In this document: positions 16,723-24,159 of the stretch, one piece after another
Layout of the letters: each line of letters opens with the position of its first letter
Numbering within the stretch: the stretch's first letter is position 1
DNA from: Bacillota bacterium
Lineage (GTDB): Bacteria; Bacillota; UBA4882; UBA8346
Assembly: GCA_023426245.1 (NCBI GenBank)
Contig: JAFABB010000046.1
Coordinates: 62,001 to 126,000, forward strand
Length of the DNA stretch: 64,000 bases
Reading direction: 5' to 3'
Translations under genes and position numbers: made by a program
The notes under the pieces: model-generated
Database searches by the model: none
Told to the model about the DNA's origin: nothing
The model's input: the letters and a program-made list of their open reading frames with translations, nothing else

Positions 16723-17051
16723 AAACGCCGGAAGAGATGAAAGAATTGGCGGAACGTTCAGTTCCTGGAATGTTAATCGATGAAGCGAGCGGACATTTAT
16801 TATTAAAAATTTCAGGAACTAAAGATGGGTATGATTTGACTCCGCTGGATCAACCATATAAAAGTTTTATTATTGAATCCCGTGAATGGGTTCCATGGGC
16901 GGCACAGAGGATAATAAGAGCAGAGTATTTATTTAAAGAGTTTATGAGACGGCGGGCAGAGGGACGCTCTAATGGAGAAGGCCATTATAGTATCAAGGAA
17001 TGGATCAATGAGGTAGATGAATTCTTGGAGGACAGCCCATGCGAACCATAA
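16719..17051 (+). CDS. Hypothetical phage protein, 110 aa
   Basis: Starts KTPEEMKELAERSVPGM, coupled to the previous gene. The N-terminal half has the same general layout (helix, LLLKISGTKDG, SREWVPWA) as the ABA-sandwich neighbour; the tail has FMRRRAEGRSNGEG. No family assigned. Confidence 0.6.
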   Translation: MKTPEEMKELAERSVPGMLIDEASGHLLLKISGTKDGYDLTPLDQPYKSFIIESREWVPWAAQRIIRAEYLFKEFMRRRAEGRSNGEGHYSIKEWINEVDEFLEDSPCEP

Positions 17052-17245
17052 GCCAAACGACTAATACTGCAGGATTAACCCGGATGTTACAAAATGAGTT
17101 GCGGCAGACCATCAATGAGATATTCCAGGCTGAGCGGAAGAAGCGGAATACGGAGATGTATGGGAAATTTACTAAGAGTGGAGGGAAAAGGAAAGATGAA
17201 CAAAATCAGAATGGAAGTACACCCGCAGGAAAAAGAATTGCTTGA
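17039..17245 (+). CDS. Hypothetical basic protein, 68 aa
   Basis: Starts MRTISQTTNTAGLTRMLQNE, basic and helical. Overlaps the genes on both sides (13 and 50 bases). AT-rich phages often have such overlaps, but the large 3' overlap lowers confidence. Confidence 0.4.
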   Translation: MRTISQTTNTAGLTRMLQNELRQTINEIFQAERKKRNTEMYGKFTKSGGKRKDEQNQNGSTPAGKRIA

Positions 17246-17381
17246 AACAATCCGGAATGAAATTGTTTTTGGAAAAATCGAGATTGAAATAACCAATGGA
17301 TTGCCGTTATTGGGGACCGCATCAAGGAAATATCACTTTCAGAAGATGGCAGAGAAAAAGAAAACCGGGACGGAGGGGTGA
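17196..17381 (+). CDS. Hypothetical protein, 61 aa
   Basis: ATG 17196 after GGAGGGAAAAGG. Product MNKIRMEVHPQEKELLETIR onward, resembling small phage proteins with a single strand-helix unit (LLETIRNEIVFGKIEIEI). No family. The longer frame from 17094 is not needed. Confidence 0.55.
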   Translation: MNKIRMEVHPQEKELLETIRNEIVFGKIEIEITNGLPLLGTASRKYHFQKMAEKKKTGTEG

Positions 17382-17384
17382 AAG

Positions 17385-17612
17385 GTGATAAAAATTAGCC
17401 AACGCAAAAAACCAAAGAGTTTTCTTATCACGTACATTACTAAACAACCGGCTGGATTTGGGTTTGGAGAAACAAGATTAACAAGTAAAAATGGAAAATT
17501 TGATATAGATGAGGTTGAAAAAATTGTCGAAAAAAGCGAAATGGGTACAAGACAGATAACATTGATTTCAATTTATGAAATTACCAAACAAGGGAGATTA
17601 AAGATAAACTAA
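17385..17612 (+). CDS. Hypothetical protein, 75 aa
   Basis: GTG 17385 after GGAGGGGTGAAAG. Basic start KISQRKKPKSFLITYIT, then a mixed strand and helix region. Last gene before a strong terminator, so the end of the early transcript. Confidence 0.6.
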   Translation: MIKISQRKKPKSFLITYITKQPAGFGFGETRLTSKNGKFDIDEVEKIVEKSEMGTRQITLISIYEITKQGRLKIN

Positions 17613-17640
17613 ATACTTAGGCAGACCGAAGCACTCGGAC

Positions 17641-17686
17641 GCCGATCAGAACTCGTAAGGGGAGCGAGCTGATCGGCTTTTTTATT
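17641..17686 (+). terminator. Rho-independent terminator ending the early region
   Basis: GCCGATCAG pairs with CTGATCGGC, with an inner CTCG/CGAG, followed by TTTTTTATTT. A small CCGA/TCGG hairpin precedes it. It separates the early operon from the candidate late regulator. Confidence 0.88.
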
Positions 17687-17720
17687 TGAAAAATTGGGGA
17701 TAAAAAGGGGGATGTTTAAA

Positions 17721-18245
17721 ATGCACAGTGCACCGGATGAAGCTTATGAACGGGAAATTCAAGATGATAATAAGATAGCCGCTGGGTGGTTATTGTGGAT
17801 TGCAGAGCGGAAAACAGAATATTTGAATCGACGTAATGAACTTTTAAATGCAGAAAACCATGAATATCAATTAGCTATTTCGAGCAATCGGAATACTTCG
17901 GATCCGACGGGTAAATTAGGTTTCAAACTAGCCTTGGGCGAAAACGCCGAAAGGTGGATTAAGTTGATAAATGAGGTCGAAACAAAATTGCCTTGGAGAA
18001 AAAGAATCTTTTTGCAATTAAGGCGGGAATATCGTTTTTCATCCGGGAGAAAGGGATGGACTTCGGCGGTTCAATCACAATACAGTTATAAAATAGCTGA
18101 AATTTTAAATGTTGATCCAATTGATGTTTGGATTGATAGAAGACAAACATTTAGTATTTGGTGGAATGAAATCGTTGATTATACTGTTAGGTTAGCATGT
18201 AAGAGGGGATTGTTAATTGAAAAGAACGAGGAAAAAGCGGGATAA
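17721..18245 (+). CDS. ArpU/RinA-like candidate late transcription regulator
   Basis: About 174 residues. The signature SDPTGKLGFKLALGENAERW followed by IKLINEV, WRKRIFLQLRREYRF and the sigma-region-4-like tail (AEILNVDPIDVWIDRRQTF) resembles the RinA/ArpU/DUF722-type proteins that activate late genes in Gram-positive phages. Position fits: alone between a terminator and the late operon. ATG 17721 has GGGGG nine bases upstream; ATG 17712 is an alternative. Family inferred by layout, so only moderately sure. Confidence 0.6.
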   Translation: MHSAPDEAYEREIQDDNKIAAGWLLWIAERKTEYLNRRNELLNAENHEYQLAISSNRNTSDPTGKLGFKLALGENAERWIKLINEVETKLPWRKRIFLQLRREYRFSSGRKGWTSAVQSQYSYKIAEILNVDPIDVWIDRRQTFSIWWNEIVDYTVRLACKRGLLIEKNEEKAG

Positions 18246-18365
18246 AAAATTATCTGTACGGTACCGCAAAACTTTATAGGGGTTTATAATGAGATTATGA
18301 GATGTTGCCTAAAGGCAAAATAAATTTTACACCAATTAAATCTTGCTGCCGGGTTGGCAGCGGAA

Positions 18366-18395
18366 AGCCATTTCAAATCGGAGTGGCTTTTTTAT
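18366..18395 (+). terminator. Rho-independent terminator
   Basis: AAGCCA pairs with TGGCTT around a 13-base loop, followed by TTTTATT. It lies between the regulator gene and the late operon and would stop read-through. Confidence 0.7.
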
Positions 18396-18476
18396 TGCCC
18401 ATTTTCATTCTTTCCTCCCTCCCCTTATTTTGGCTCCGGGCTTTTCTCGGGGCCTTTGTCATTTATACCGAATAGG

Positions 18477-18493
18477 TTTTATATAAAGAGGTG
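18477..18493 (+). repeat. 17-base leader repeat, copy 2
   Basis: Identical to 14627-14643 (TTTTATATAAAGAGGTG). It lies 24 bases before the metallophosphoesterase ATG, where a separate GAGGTGG serves as the ribosome site, so the repeat may be a promoter element. Confidence 0.55.
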
Positions 18494-18517
18494 CCTTTAA
18501 ATTGAGGTGGTAACTAG

Positions 18518-19687
18518 ATGTCTTCATGGGGTCCAGAAGCAGAACGATTGAAAGGTCAAATCAGCTATGCTGAAATGGCCGTGAAATTTGGAGTAGCCAA
18601 ACAGACAATTAAGAATTATTTTTATGAGAAAAACAAGGCTCATAAAGAAGTTGGAGCCGCGCTTGAGCAAGAAATCCAGCAGATTAAAGAAACGGCTCTA
18701 AAACAGAATGAAGATCGACTCAAAGCCCAGCAACTCAAAGAATTAGCCGCAAGAGATATTATTGCAGATAAAATGATTTCGGCTATCAAGATATTGCCGG
18801 AAATAAAAATTAAAACAATAGCAATTCCCGGAAAGAACCAATTTAGTGAAGAAGAAGTAGTATTGATGCTTTCGGATATTCAGGCCGGAACATATATCAG
18901 CCGGGAAGCAACAGGTGGATTAAACGAGTACAACAAAGACATTCTCAAAGACCAATTTGAAATATTAAAGACCAGTATGACATCAATAATTACCCGGATG
19001 AAACAAATAACGCCAATCAGGGTTTTAAACTTACATATGCTGGGAGATATGATTGAAGGCATTGATATTTTTGCAGGACAAGCCCAACACGTAGACCAAG
19101 ACTTGTATAATCAAATGTTCGCGTTGGCCGACTTATTATGTGAATTTATAGTCGAAATGCTTCATTTGTTTGAAAGAGTAAAGGTGAAATGTGTCGGAGG
19201 TAACCATGGCCGGATAGGAAGAAAAGGCGAAAATCCACACTATGTAAATCATGACGTTTATCTTTACAAATACATTCAAACCAAATTGCAAAATTATAAG
19301 CAAATTGAGTTTGAAATACCTCTGTCGTGGTGGTTGCTAACAACCATTCAAGGACATAACTTTTTGCTGCTCCATGGTGATGATATAAAAGCATGGAACG
19401 GAATCCCATATTATGCAATAGATCGGGCGGATGCAAAATGGACTATGTTACTTGGCGCCAACGATTTGTATTACGAATATATGGAGATGGGTCATTTTCA
19501 TGCGGAAACAGAGTTGCCAAGGGTTAGGGGAGAAAAACTCATTAATGGTTGTTGGCCTGGAGGGTCAATATTCGCCTTGAAATCTTTAGTAACAAGCGGA
19601 AGGCCAAGTCAAAAGTTGTTTGGGGTTCACGGGGACAATGGGAAAACATGGAGTTATAATTTGTTTCTTGACAGGAAGGCCGGGTGA
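18518..19687 (+). CDS. Calcineurin-like metallophosphoesterase with HTH N-terminus
   Basis: 389 residues. Residues 1-30 form a helix-turn-helix (EMAVKFGVAKQTIKNYFYEK) followed by a coiled coil; the phosphoesterase domain then shows all metal motifs: LSDIQAGT (near 122), LGDMIEG (near 172), GGNHGR (near 228), LHGDD (near 287) and MGHFH (near 327). Phage proteins of this design may act as nucleases or phosphatases on DNA ends. It is the first gene of the late-side cluster and has its own leader, but sits about 5 kb before the terminase genes. Confidence 0.88.
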   Translation: MSSWGPEAERLKGQISYAEMAVKFGVAKQTIKNYFYEKNKAHKEVGAALEQEIQQIKETALKQNEDRLKAQQLKELAARDIIADKMISAIKILPEIKIKTIAIPGKNQFSEEEVVLMLSDIQAGTYISREATGGLNEYNKDILKDQFEILKTSMTSIITRMKQITPIRVLNLHMLGDMIEGIDIFAGQAQHVDQDLYNQMFALADLLCEFIVEMLHLFERVKVKCVGGNHGRIGRKGENPHYVNHDVYLYKYIQTKLQNYKQIEFEIPLSWWLLTTIQGHNFLLLHGDDIKAWNGIPYYAIDRADAKWTMLLGANDLYYEYMEMGHFHAETELPRVRGEKLINGCWPGGSIFALKSLVTSGRPSQKLFGVHGDNGKTWSYNLFLDRKAG

Positions 19688-19692
19688 TTTGA

Positions 19693-19905
19693 GTGCCAGA
19701 TATAGAAGTGATCCATCTTGATTCAGTCGGGAAGATATTATCACAGCTCAATAAAATGAATAGTAAGGGTATGATTACTAAGATTGCAGTCGTTGTAAAA
19801 GACAATGATGGGCAATTTTATACAGCGTGGCATGATTTTGAGTTGGATTCTATGGTTGGGATGGCCGAGATATTAAAGGCGCAGATACTTTATAATGCGG
19901 AATAG
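19693..19905 (+). CDS. Hypothetical protein, 70 aa
   Basis: GTG start after GGGTGATTTGA. Mixed fold: EVIHLDSVGKILSQLNKM, then KIAVVVKDNDGQFYTAW, then a helix (SMVGMAEILKAQIL). Similar small proteins occur in phage accessory clusters; function unknown. Confidence 0.6.
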   Translation: MPDIEVIHLDSVGKILSQLNKMNSKGMITKIAVVVKDNDGQFYTAWHDFELDSMVGMAEILKAQILYNAE

Positions 19906-19917
19906 CGTGGAGGAACA

Positions 19918-20298
19918 ATGCGATTAGTAATTATCGAATCTCCGTTTTCCGGAAATTTGTTCATTCGCTGGCGAAATAAAATATATGCCAGACGAGCAAT
20001 GAAAGACAGCTTGAATCGTGGTGAGGCCCCGTTTGCTTCGCATTTGTTATATACTCAGGTATTGGATGATAACGACGAGCATCAACGCCGGAAGGGAATT
20101 GTGGCTGGCCTTTATTGGGGTGATAAGGCGGAACTAACGGCAATCTATGATGATTACAAAATTTCCAGAGGAATGCAAATGGGAATAAGAGAGGCTGGTC
20201 TTGTGGGGCGAAATACTGAATATCGTCAGATCGGAAAAAACCTTCATTGGCCGTGGAAGAAACTCATATCACCAAGAAAGCCGGTGATAACGAAATGA
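19918..20298 (+). CDS. DUF7768-like protein, 126 aa
   Basis: Rossmann-like start VIIESPFSG, then YARRAMKDSLNRGEAPFASH followed by LLYTQVLDD, and GISRGM-type motif (KISRGMQMGIREAG). This matches a small phage family distantly like nucleoside 2-deoxyribosyltransferases (DUF4406/DUF7768). It may act on nucleotides; activity unproven. Confidence 0.75.
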   Translation: MRLVIIESPFSGNLFIRWRNKIYARRAMKDSLNRGEAPFASHLLYTQVLDDNDEHQRRKGIVAGLYWGDKAELTAIYDDYKISRGMQMGIREAGLVGRNTEYRQIGKNLHWPWKKLISPRKPVITK

Positions 20299-20663
20299 GA
20301 GATTTGTTTTTAAACAATTTATGGCGTGACATGTGCGGCCTTCCGGAAATTGAGGAGCCGCATTTTGATATAGATAAACTCCGAGAAACAGAATGGAGCC
20401 CACGGTTTGAAAGATTCATGCGGAACCGGTTAGTTGTAGGGGCATTTCGCTATGGACTAATCAATGCACCTAATAAGCGCCAATGGGATCGGATGGGAAG
20501 GATTAAAGTAGAGTGCGATTTGTATGCAGAAGACGGAAATTTAGAACGATTGGTTGATATAGCCAATATGTGTCTATTAGAGTTTGAAGAGGGGAAACAT
20601 CCCAAGAGACATTTTAAGGCTCTGGACGATCAGATACATACGGCGGCGAAAGGCGATTTATGA
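20295..20663 (+). CDS. Hypothetical phage protein, 122 aa
   Basis: ATG 20295 overlaps the previous stop. All-helical with a conserved-looking core (WSPRFERFMRNRLVVGAFRY, then GLINAPNK). Such proteins are frequent in Bacillota and Gram-negative phages without a known role; LERLVDIANMCLLEFEEG in the C-terminal half recalls dATP/dGTP-handling helical folds, but that is only an impression. Confidence 0.65.
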   Translation: MRDLFLNNLWRDMCGLPEIEEPHFDIDKLRETEWSPRFERFMRNRLVVGAFRYGLINAPNKRQWDRMGRIKVECDLYAEDGNLERLVDIANMCLLEFEEGKHPKRHFKALDDQIHTAAKGDL

Positions 20664-21058
20664 ATAGCGAATCATATCATGCTATAGCTGAAGCGGGTGG
20701 ATTTGCAAAGCCAATCCGAGCGGGAAAACAGAAAAAGGGGTTAAAGAAGAAAGCCCCTTTGAAATCACATATTCAATCAATACCTATAGAATTAAAGAAA
20801 ATGGTCCTTGAGCAAAAGGGCCATTTTTGTTTGATGGGATTATGTCCTAATTGTGGCGGAACTGCCATAGTTAACGAACACGACGATGGACATCATTGGC
20901 CTCACCGCTCAAGAGGCGGCAAAGACCGAGTCGAGGATATCTGGATAATGAAACATGAATGCCATATGTTCCTGCATGATAACCCGCTAATTGAAAGGCA
21001 AGTGTTCGGAGAAATGTTGGTCAAAGCCCGGGATATGTTAAAAACGGGAAATCAGTAA
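20660..21058 (+). CDS. HNH-like endonuclease
   Basis: 132 residues. Basic N-terminus, then CLMGLCPNCGGTAIVNEHDD, DGHHWPHRSRGGKDRVEDIW and HECHMFLHDN: the His-Asn-His arrangement with two cysteine pairs of a small phage HNH nuclease. In a phage late region such nucleases often help terminase cut DNA, but this one is about 3 kb upstream of the terminase. Coupled by ATGA to its upstream gene. Confidence 0.75.
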   Translation: MNSESYHAIAEAGGFAKPIRAGKQKKGLKKKAPLKSHIQSIPIELKKMVLEQKGHFCLMGLCPNCGGTAIVNEHDDGHHWPHRSRGGKDRVEDIWIMKHECHMFLHDNPLIERQVFGEMLVKARDMLKTGNQ

Positions 21059-21068
21059 AGAAGGCGAT

Positions 21069-21284
21069 ATGATGAAGCCTTTGTTTTTTGAATATAAGTT
21101 TCCCCGGTGGCGGGTTTTCTTGACCGAAGCCGAAAGGGAACGGATCCCGGGATGGGAAAAGGGCGTCACCGAATCCTGCATATTTGATTTTTTTACTCCC
21201 GAGGAACAAGAAGCGATCTGGCGCCGGAGCAAAAATATTTTGCGGGCTCGGGGATTAAAGGCGAGGTTAGAAGATGAGAGTTAG
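21069..21284 (+). CDS. Hypothetical protein, 71 aa
   Basis: Short protein rich in W, R and E (WRVFLTEAERERIPGWEKG, then FDFFTPEEQEAIWRRSKNIL). Overlaps the next gene by 11 bases. No family. Confidence 0.6.
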   Translation: MMKPLFFEYKFPRWRVFLTEAERERIPGWEKGVTESCIFDFFTPEEQEAIWRRSKNILRARGLKARLEDES

Positions 21285-21447
21285 GTTATTACCTGAGGGC
21301 GAAATAGTTGATGCCTATCCTAATCTTAGCCATAAAGATCATTTGCTTGTGAGACTGTCTGAAGAACTGGCGGTAAAGAAAAAGGTCCGGTGGGAAAGCA
21401 GAGCGGATGTAAGTTATGAAATCGTTCAGGAGGACAATGAATGCTAA
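21274..21447 (+). CDS. Hypothetical protein, 57 aa
   Basis: ATG 21274 within the end of the preceding gene; product MRVRLLPEGEIVDAYPNLSH onward. The next gene starts inside its last codons. AGGTTAGAAG is a weak ribosome site. Probably real given tight packing. Confidence 0.5.
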   Translation: MRVRLLPEGEIVDAYPNLSHKDHLLVRLSEELAVKKKVRWESRADVSYEIVQEDNEC

Positions 21448-21896
21448 CCGGTATTAAACTTGATGATACAACTTCGTTTATAACGTGGGCTAACTCAATT
21501 CTTCCATGGCTTAACGAAGCGATGAAAGATGTTTCGGAAGGAATCGGGACAGAACTTCACTCCATGAAAGAACGCCAGGTAAGATATACCGCTTACCTTG
21601 GAACGTTGGTCGAGTTGGATTCAAAAGCAGAAACATACCGAAAGGCAGCGTTGGCCGAGGCAATTGATAAATATGCCGGGAAGTATTCGCCGTCTCTTGT
21701 TGCAAAAGTGGCCGAGAAAGATTGCTCCAATGAGACAAAGGTTCAACAGGCAATTCACCGGTTAATTACAACCACGAGTGATCAGTTGATAGCCATTGCC
21801 AGCCGGCTGAAGTTTGAGAAAGAATTATTCATGAATAGCGGGAATGGGCAAAGCAAGGGGAACCGCTACGAGGATATGCCGTTTTACCAATCTTAG
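21441..21896 (+). CDS. Hypothetical helical phage protein, 151 aa
   Basis: AGGAGG lies just before the ATG. All-helical, with a heptad-like central part (GTLVELDSKAETYRKAALAE) and conserved-looking C-terminal half. The fold recalls single-strand-binding chaperone or packaging-linked helical proteins, but I do not recognise it. Followed by a 118-base leader with no gene. Confidence 0.65.
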   Translation: MLTGIKLDDTTSFITWANSILPWLNEAMKDVSEGIGTELHSMKERQVRYTAYLGTLVELDSKAETYRKAALAEAIDKYAGKYSPSLVAKVAEKDCSNETKVQQAIHRLITTTSDQLIAIASRLKFEKELFMNSGNGQSKGNRYEDMPFYQS

Positions 21897-21899
21897 GTT

Positions 21900-22014
21900 T
21901 CAATAGAACACCCTATATCGTATAAAGGTTATGGGGCCTATTGGTGTTTGCCGGGGAGTCACCGAAAACCAAGGGGCAATGATCCGGCAATTATATTTTC
22001 AAGGAGAATGAGCG
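21900..22014 (+). promoter_or_regulatory. Candidate structured mRNA leader
   Basis: Gap before the 59-aa gene. CAATAG and CTATTG, and AACACC and GGTGTT, could pair in crossing order (a pseudoknot), and GCCGG pairs with CCGGC further on (21955-21995). A strong AAGGAG follows. This would suit a translational control element, but no ligand class is recognised. Confidence 0.35.
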
Positions 22015-22194
22015 ATGATAGATAACGAACGATGGAACCAAGCGATAGAGCGCGCAAGGGAATTCAAAAGTATCTATAAAGAGTTAGGCCCGGTTGGTAT
22101 CTTCGGATTAACTGCAATCGCAAATGACATTCGACTTTATGAAGCCGGGGACCGTTCAGAGGCGTTACTTGAATCGTTAGAAGGTATTGAATGA
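22015..22194 (+). CDS. Hypothetical protein, 59 aa
   Basis: ATG 22015 after AAGGAGAATGAGCG. Helical: NERWNQAIERAREFKSIYKE and a second helix with DRSEALLESLEG. Overlaps the nuclease gene by four bases. Family unknown; may be a partner of the VRR-NUC protein. Confidence 0.65.
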   Translation: MIDNERWNQAIERAREFKSIYKELGPVGIFGLTAIANDIRLYEAGDRSEALLESLEGIE

Positions 22195-22589
22195 CCAATA
22201 TGAAAGCCCGGGAATATCTTGAAACATCATCTGAAACTAAAGACCATATAGCGCTGGCCCAGCTTCTTGATCGAGTAAAATATGAAGGCCGTCCTCTCCG
22301 ATGGGCACATGTACCCAATGAAGGGAAACGCTCAAAGAAAACTGCGGCGATTCTGAAACAAATGGGATTAAAAACAGGGCTAAGTGACATTCTTATTTTC
22401 GACACTCCGCCGACATATCCCATATGTAAGGGAGCGGCCATTGAGTTAAAAAAGTTATCCGGTGGGGTTACATCGGATGATCAGATATATTGGCTTAACT
22501 ATTTCAACTCGAATAGTTGGGTGGCCATGGTGTGTGAGGGATTGGATCAAGCAATAGAGTTTCTGAGGGAGTGCGGATATATCCGATAA
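22191..22589 (+). CDS. VRR-NUC domain nuclease
   Basis: 132 residues with the family pattern WAHVPNEGKRSKKTAAILKQ, GLSDILIFDTPP, AIELKKLSGG and DDQIYWLNYF: the PD-(D/E)XK active site (D in SDILIF, ELK). Phage VRR-NUC proteins cut branched or linear DNA and may help resolve replication intermediates. Last gene of this cluster before an independent gene with its own terminator. Confidence 0.88.
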   Translation: MTNMKAREYLETSSETKDHIALAQLLDRVKYEGRPLRWAHVPNEGKRSKKTAAILKQMGLKTGLSDILIFDTPPTYPICKGAAIELKKLSGGVTSDDQIYWLNYFNSNSWVAMVCEGLDQAIEFLRECGYIR

Positions 22590-22611
22590 TTTTTCAAAAG
22601 AGGAACACTTA

Positions 22612-22641
22612 ACATTCTGGCGAATACTTCCATAAAGTTAA
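22612..22641 (+). promoter_or_regulatory. Probable promoter of the 92-aa gene
   Basis: TTAACA (22612-22617) and TAAAGT (22634-22639) with about 16-18 bases between, directly upstream of TATGGAGG and the ATG at 22658. Moderate match to a housekeeping promoter. Confidence 0.4.
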
Positions 22642-22657
22642 ATTATGGAGGTGCTTT

Positions 22658-22936
22658 ATGACAAGTAAAGATTATTCTAGTATATCCTCCCATGATATCA
22701 ACGAAGAAGGCAAACACTTAAGGCTGGAGCTTACAAGAAATGCCGATAAAATCACGGCTAATCTTTATCTAATAAGAATGGTTAAGCCAGACAATGCTCC
22801 AGAAACAGAAGTTCCGCAATTGATTAATTTGGAGTTTATTTCAGGGGAAAAAGATTTACCCACAACATGGTATGATGCGGATGATTGTAGAAAATGGTTT
22901 GGTCAATGGATAATAAGAAACATTCACAAAATATAA
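22658..22936 (+). CDS. Hypothetical independent gene (moron-like), 92 aa
   Basis: Strong GGAGG ribosome site; 92 residues starting MTSKDYSSISSHDINEEGKH, with a beta-rich middle (LTRNADKITANLYLIRM) and DCRKWFGQWIIRN end. It has its own likely promoter and terminator, so it may be expressed separately from the late operon. No family recognised. Confidence 0.65.
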   Translation: MTSKDYSSISSHDINEEGKHLRLELTRNADKITANLYLIRMVKPDNAPETEVPQLINLEFISGEKDLPTTWYDADDCRKWFGQWIIRNIHKI

Positions 22937-22962
22937 GCGCCTATGTGGCGCTTTTTTATTTA
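22933..22962 (+). terminator. Rho-independent terminator
   Basis: ATAAGCGCC / GGCGCTTTTTTATTT around TATGT. Very similar in stem and tail to the terminator at 47638-47665. Confidence 0.8.
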
Positions 22963-22979
22963 ATAAAGTGGTGATCCGA

Positions 22980-23597
22980 GTGGCAAAGAATGAACTGTGT
23001 AAGAATTGCGGTTTGGAATGTGGGAAAGATGAAACTTGTGCCGCCATCAATAAGTTGTGCCATATATATCAAGAGGAACGAACAAAAGAAAAGGCAGCCT
23101 TAATTAAGTCACTAAGAAGCGAGTTAAACCTTTTTGACTGTGAACCATCCGAAGAGATGAGAACATTGGCCGAGAAGATCATAGATAAAATTGATGAAGT
23201 GGCTTACATAAGAGAATATGATTTCAAAACCGGATATGTTCTGAGTTATGAACGCAAGAAGAAAGACGGCGGATTGGTTTTTGGAGAGTGCAGAAAGGTA
23301 AGTGGAGCATATCAAGCCTATCTCCCTTATGACTTTATTATTACTTTTTATGAGCCAAATATTGATATACTCAATGACAACCAAAAGAAAATAGTAATGT
23401 TACATGAACTTAAGCATGAATGGATAGGCCCCCGGGGGTTGACAATTCGTCCCCACGATAGGGAAGATTTTTTAAGCATACTTGAAAAGCATGGACTGTA
23501 TTGGGGAGACTTCGGAAATGACGAAGTCCCTGATATTCTAGCGGGTGATATCGATGAAACAGAATCAAAAGGAAAAAGCAGGAGTAAAAAAAAGTAA
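22980..23597 (+). CDS. Putative phage metallopeptidase
   Basis: About 205 residues. N-terminal Cys cluster (CKNCGLECGKDETC), then a domain with the zinc motif HELKHEW (HExxH) near residue 142 followed by GLTIRPHDREDF, the pattern of the putative phage metallopeptidase family. It may act on a phage head or host protein; the target is unknown. The start is taken at GTG 22980 (GTGGTGAT upstream); GTG 22968 is possible. The terminase small subunit begins inside its 3' end. Confidence 0.8.
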   Translation: MAKNELCKNCGLECGKDETCAAINKLCHIYQEERTKEKAALIKSLRSELNLFDCEPSEEMRTLAEKIIDKIDEVAYIREYDFKTGYVLSYERKKKDGGLVFGECRKVSGAYQAYLPYDFIITFYEPNIDILNDNQKKIVMLHELKHEWIGPRGLTIRPHDREDFLSILEKHGLYWGDFGNDEVPDILAGDIDETESKGKSRSKKK

Positions 23598-23991
23598 GCA
23601 ATGGATTCCGAATGCAAAACAGATCAAAATGGTGGAGTTGCTTATCAACCCAGAAGACCGGCGTACAAAAAAAGATAAATGTGATGAGGTCGGGGTTACA
23701 TTTAAGACTCTGTGCGAATGGGTTAAAAACCCAGAATTTGTGCGGTATATGAATGAACAATTGGATAGATTCACTGATACAGAATTGCCGGAAATATGGA
23801 AAGCTCATATTCGAGAATGCAAGAGAGGAAATATGGAGGCTATTGAGCTTTATCACACACTCAAGGGGAATATGCCGGCAAAGAAGATAAGTCAAGAGGT
23901 TACCGGTAAAAACGGTGGCCCGGTGGAGGTTATCAATTACAATTATTTGTCTGACGATGAACTCGAAAAGGAATTAGAAAAATACAAATGA
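23554..23991 (+). CDS. Terminase small subunit (phBC6A51-type HTH)
   Basis: 145 residues. Basic N-terminus, then a homeodomain-like helix-turn-helix (KKDKCDEVGVTFKTLCEWVK) and the conserved LYHTLKGNMPAKKISQEVTG region. This is the phBC6A51/terS layout: it recognises the packaging start and recruits the large subunit about 170 bases downstream. It overlaps the metallopeptidase gene by 44 bases. ATG 23554 is chosen over GTG 23545. Confidence 0.8.
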   Translation: MKQNQKEKAGVKKSKQWIPNAKQIKMVELLINPEDRRTKKDKCDEVGVTFKTLCEWVKNPEFVRYMNEQLDRFTDTELPEIWKAHIRECKRGNMEAIELYHTLKGNMPAKKISQEVTGKNGGPVEVINYNYLSDDELEKELEKYK

Positions 23992-24071
23992 AAATGGATA
24001 ATTATTTATTAGATGCCGTAAAAAAGGACACACATTGAATAATTATTCCATGTATAACGATGAATAAATTG

Positions 24072-24147
24072 GCTAATTACAAAAGACCAGCTAAAAGCAT
24101 ATATAATTTAACCATAATGTTTATTAGGCGACTCAAACATATATTCG
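24072..24147 (+). promoter_or_regulatory. Possible promoter and LexA-like box before terL
   Basis: TTACAA then 17 bases then TATATAAT (24075-24105 area) forms a promoter-like pair. CAAACATATATTCG at 24134-24147 differs by one base from the LexA-like box at 52605-52618, and both are followed by a GTG and the start codon. The position downstream of a promoter would suit repression, but a single degenerate box is weak evidence. Confidence 0.35.
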
Positions 24148-24159
24148 ATGTGGTGGTAA

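Larger units (their letters stand above)
18246..18517 (+). promoter_or_regulatory. Regulatory gap before the late operon
   Basis: 272 bases without a gene. Holds a GGTACC palindrome (18260-18265), TTTATAATGAG as a -10-like element near 18280, hairpins TTGCC/GGCAA (18305-18320) and GCTGCC/GGCAGC (18348-18364), a terminator at 18366-18395, a pyrimidine-rich stretch, and the second copy of a 17-base leader at 18477. A likely site for late promoter control. Confidence 0.5.
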
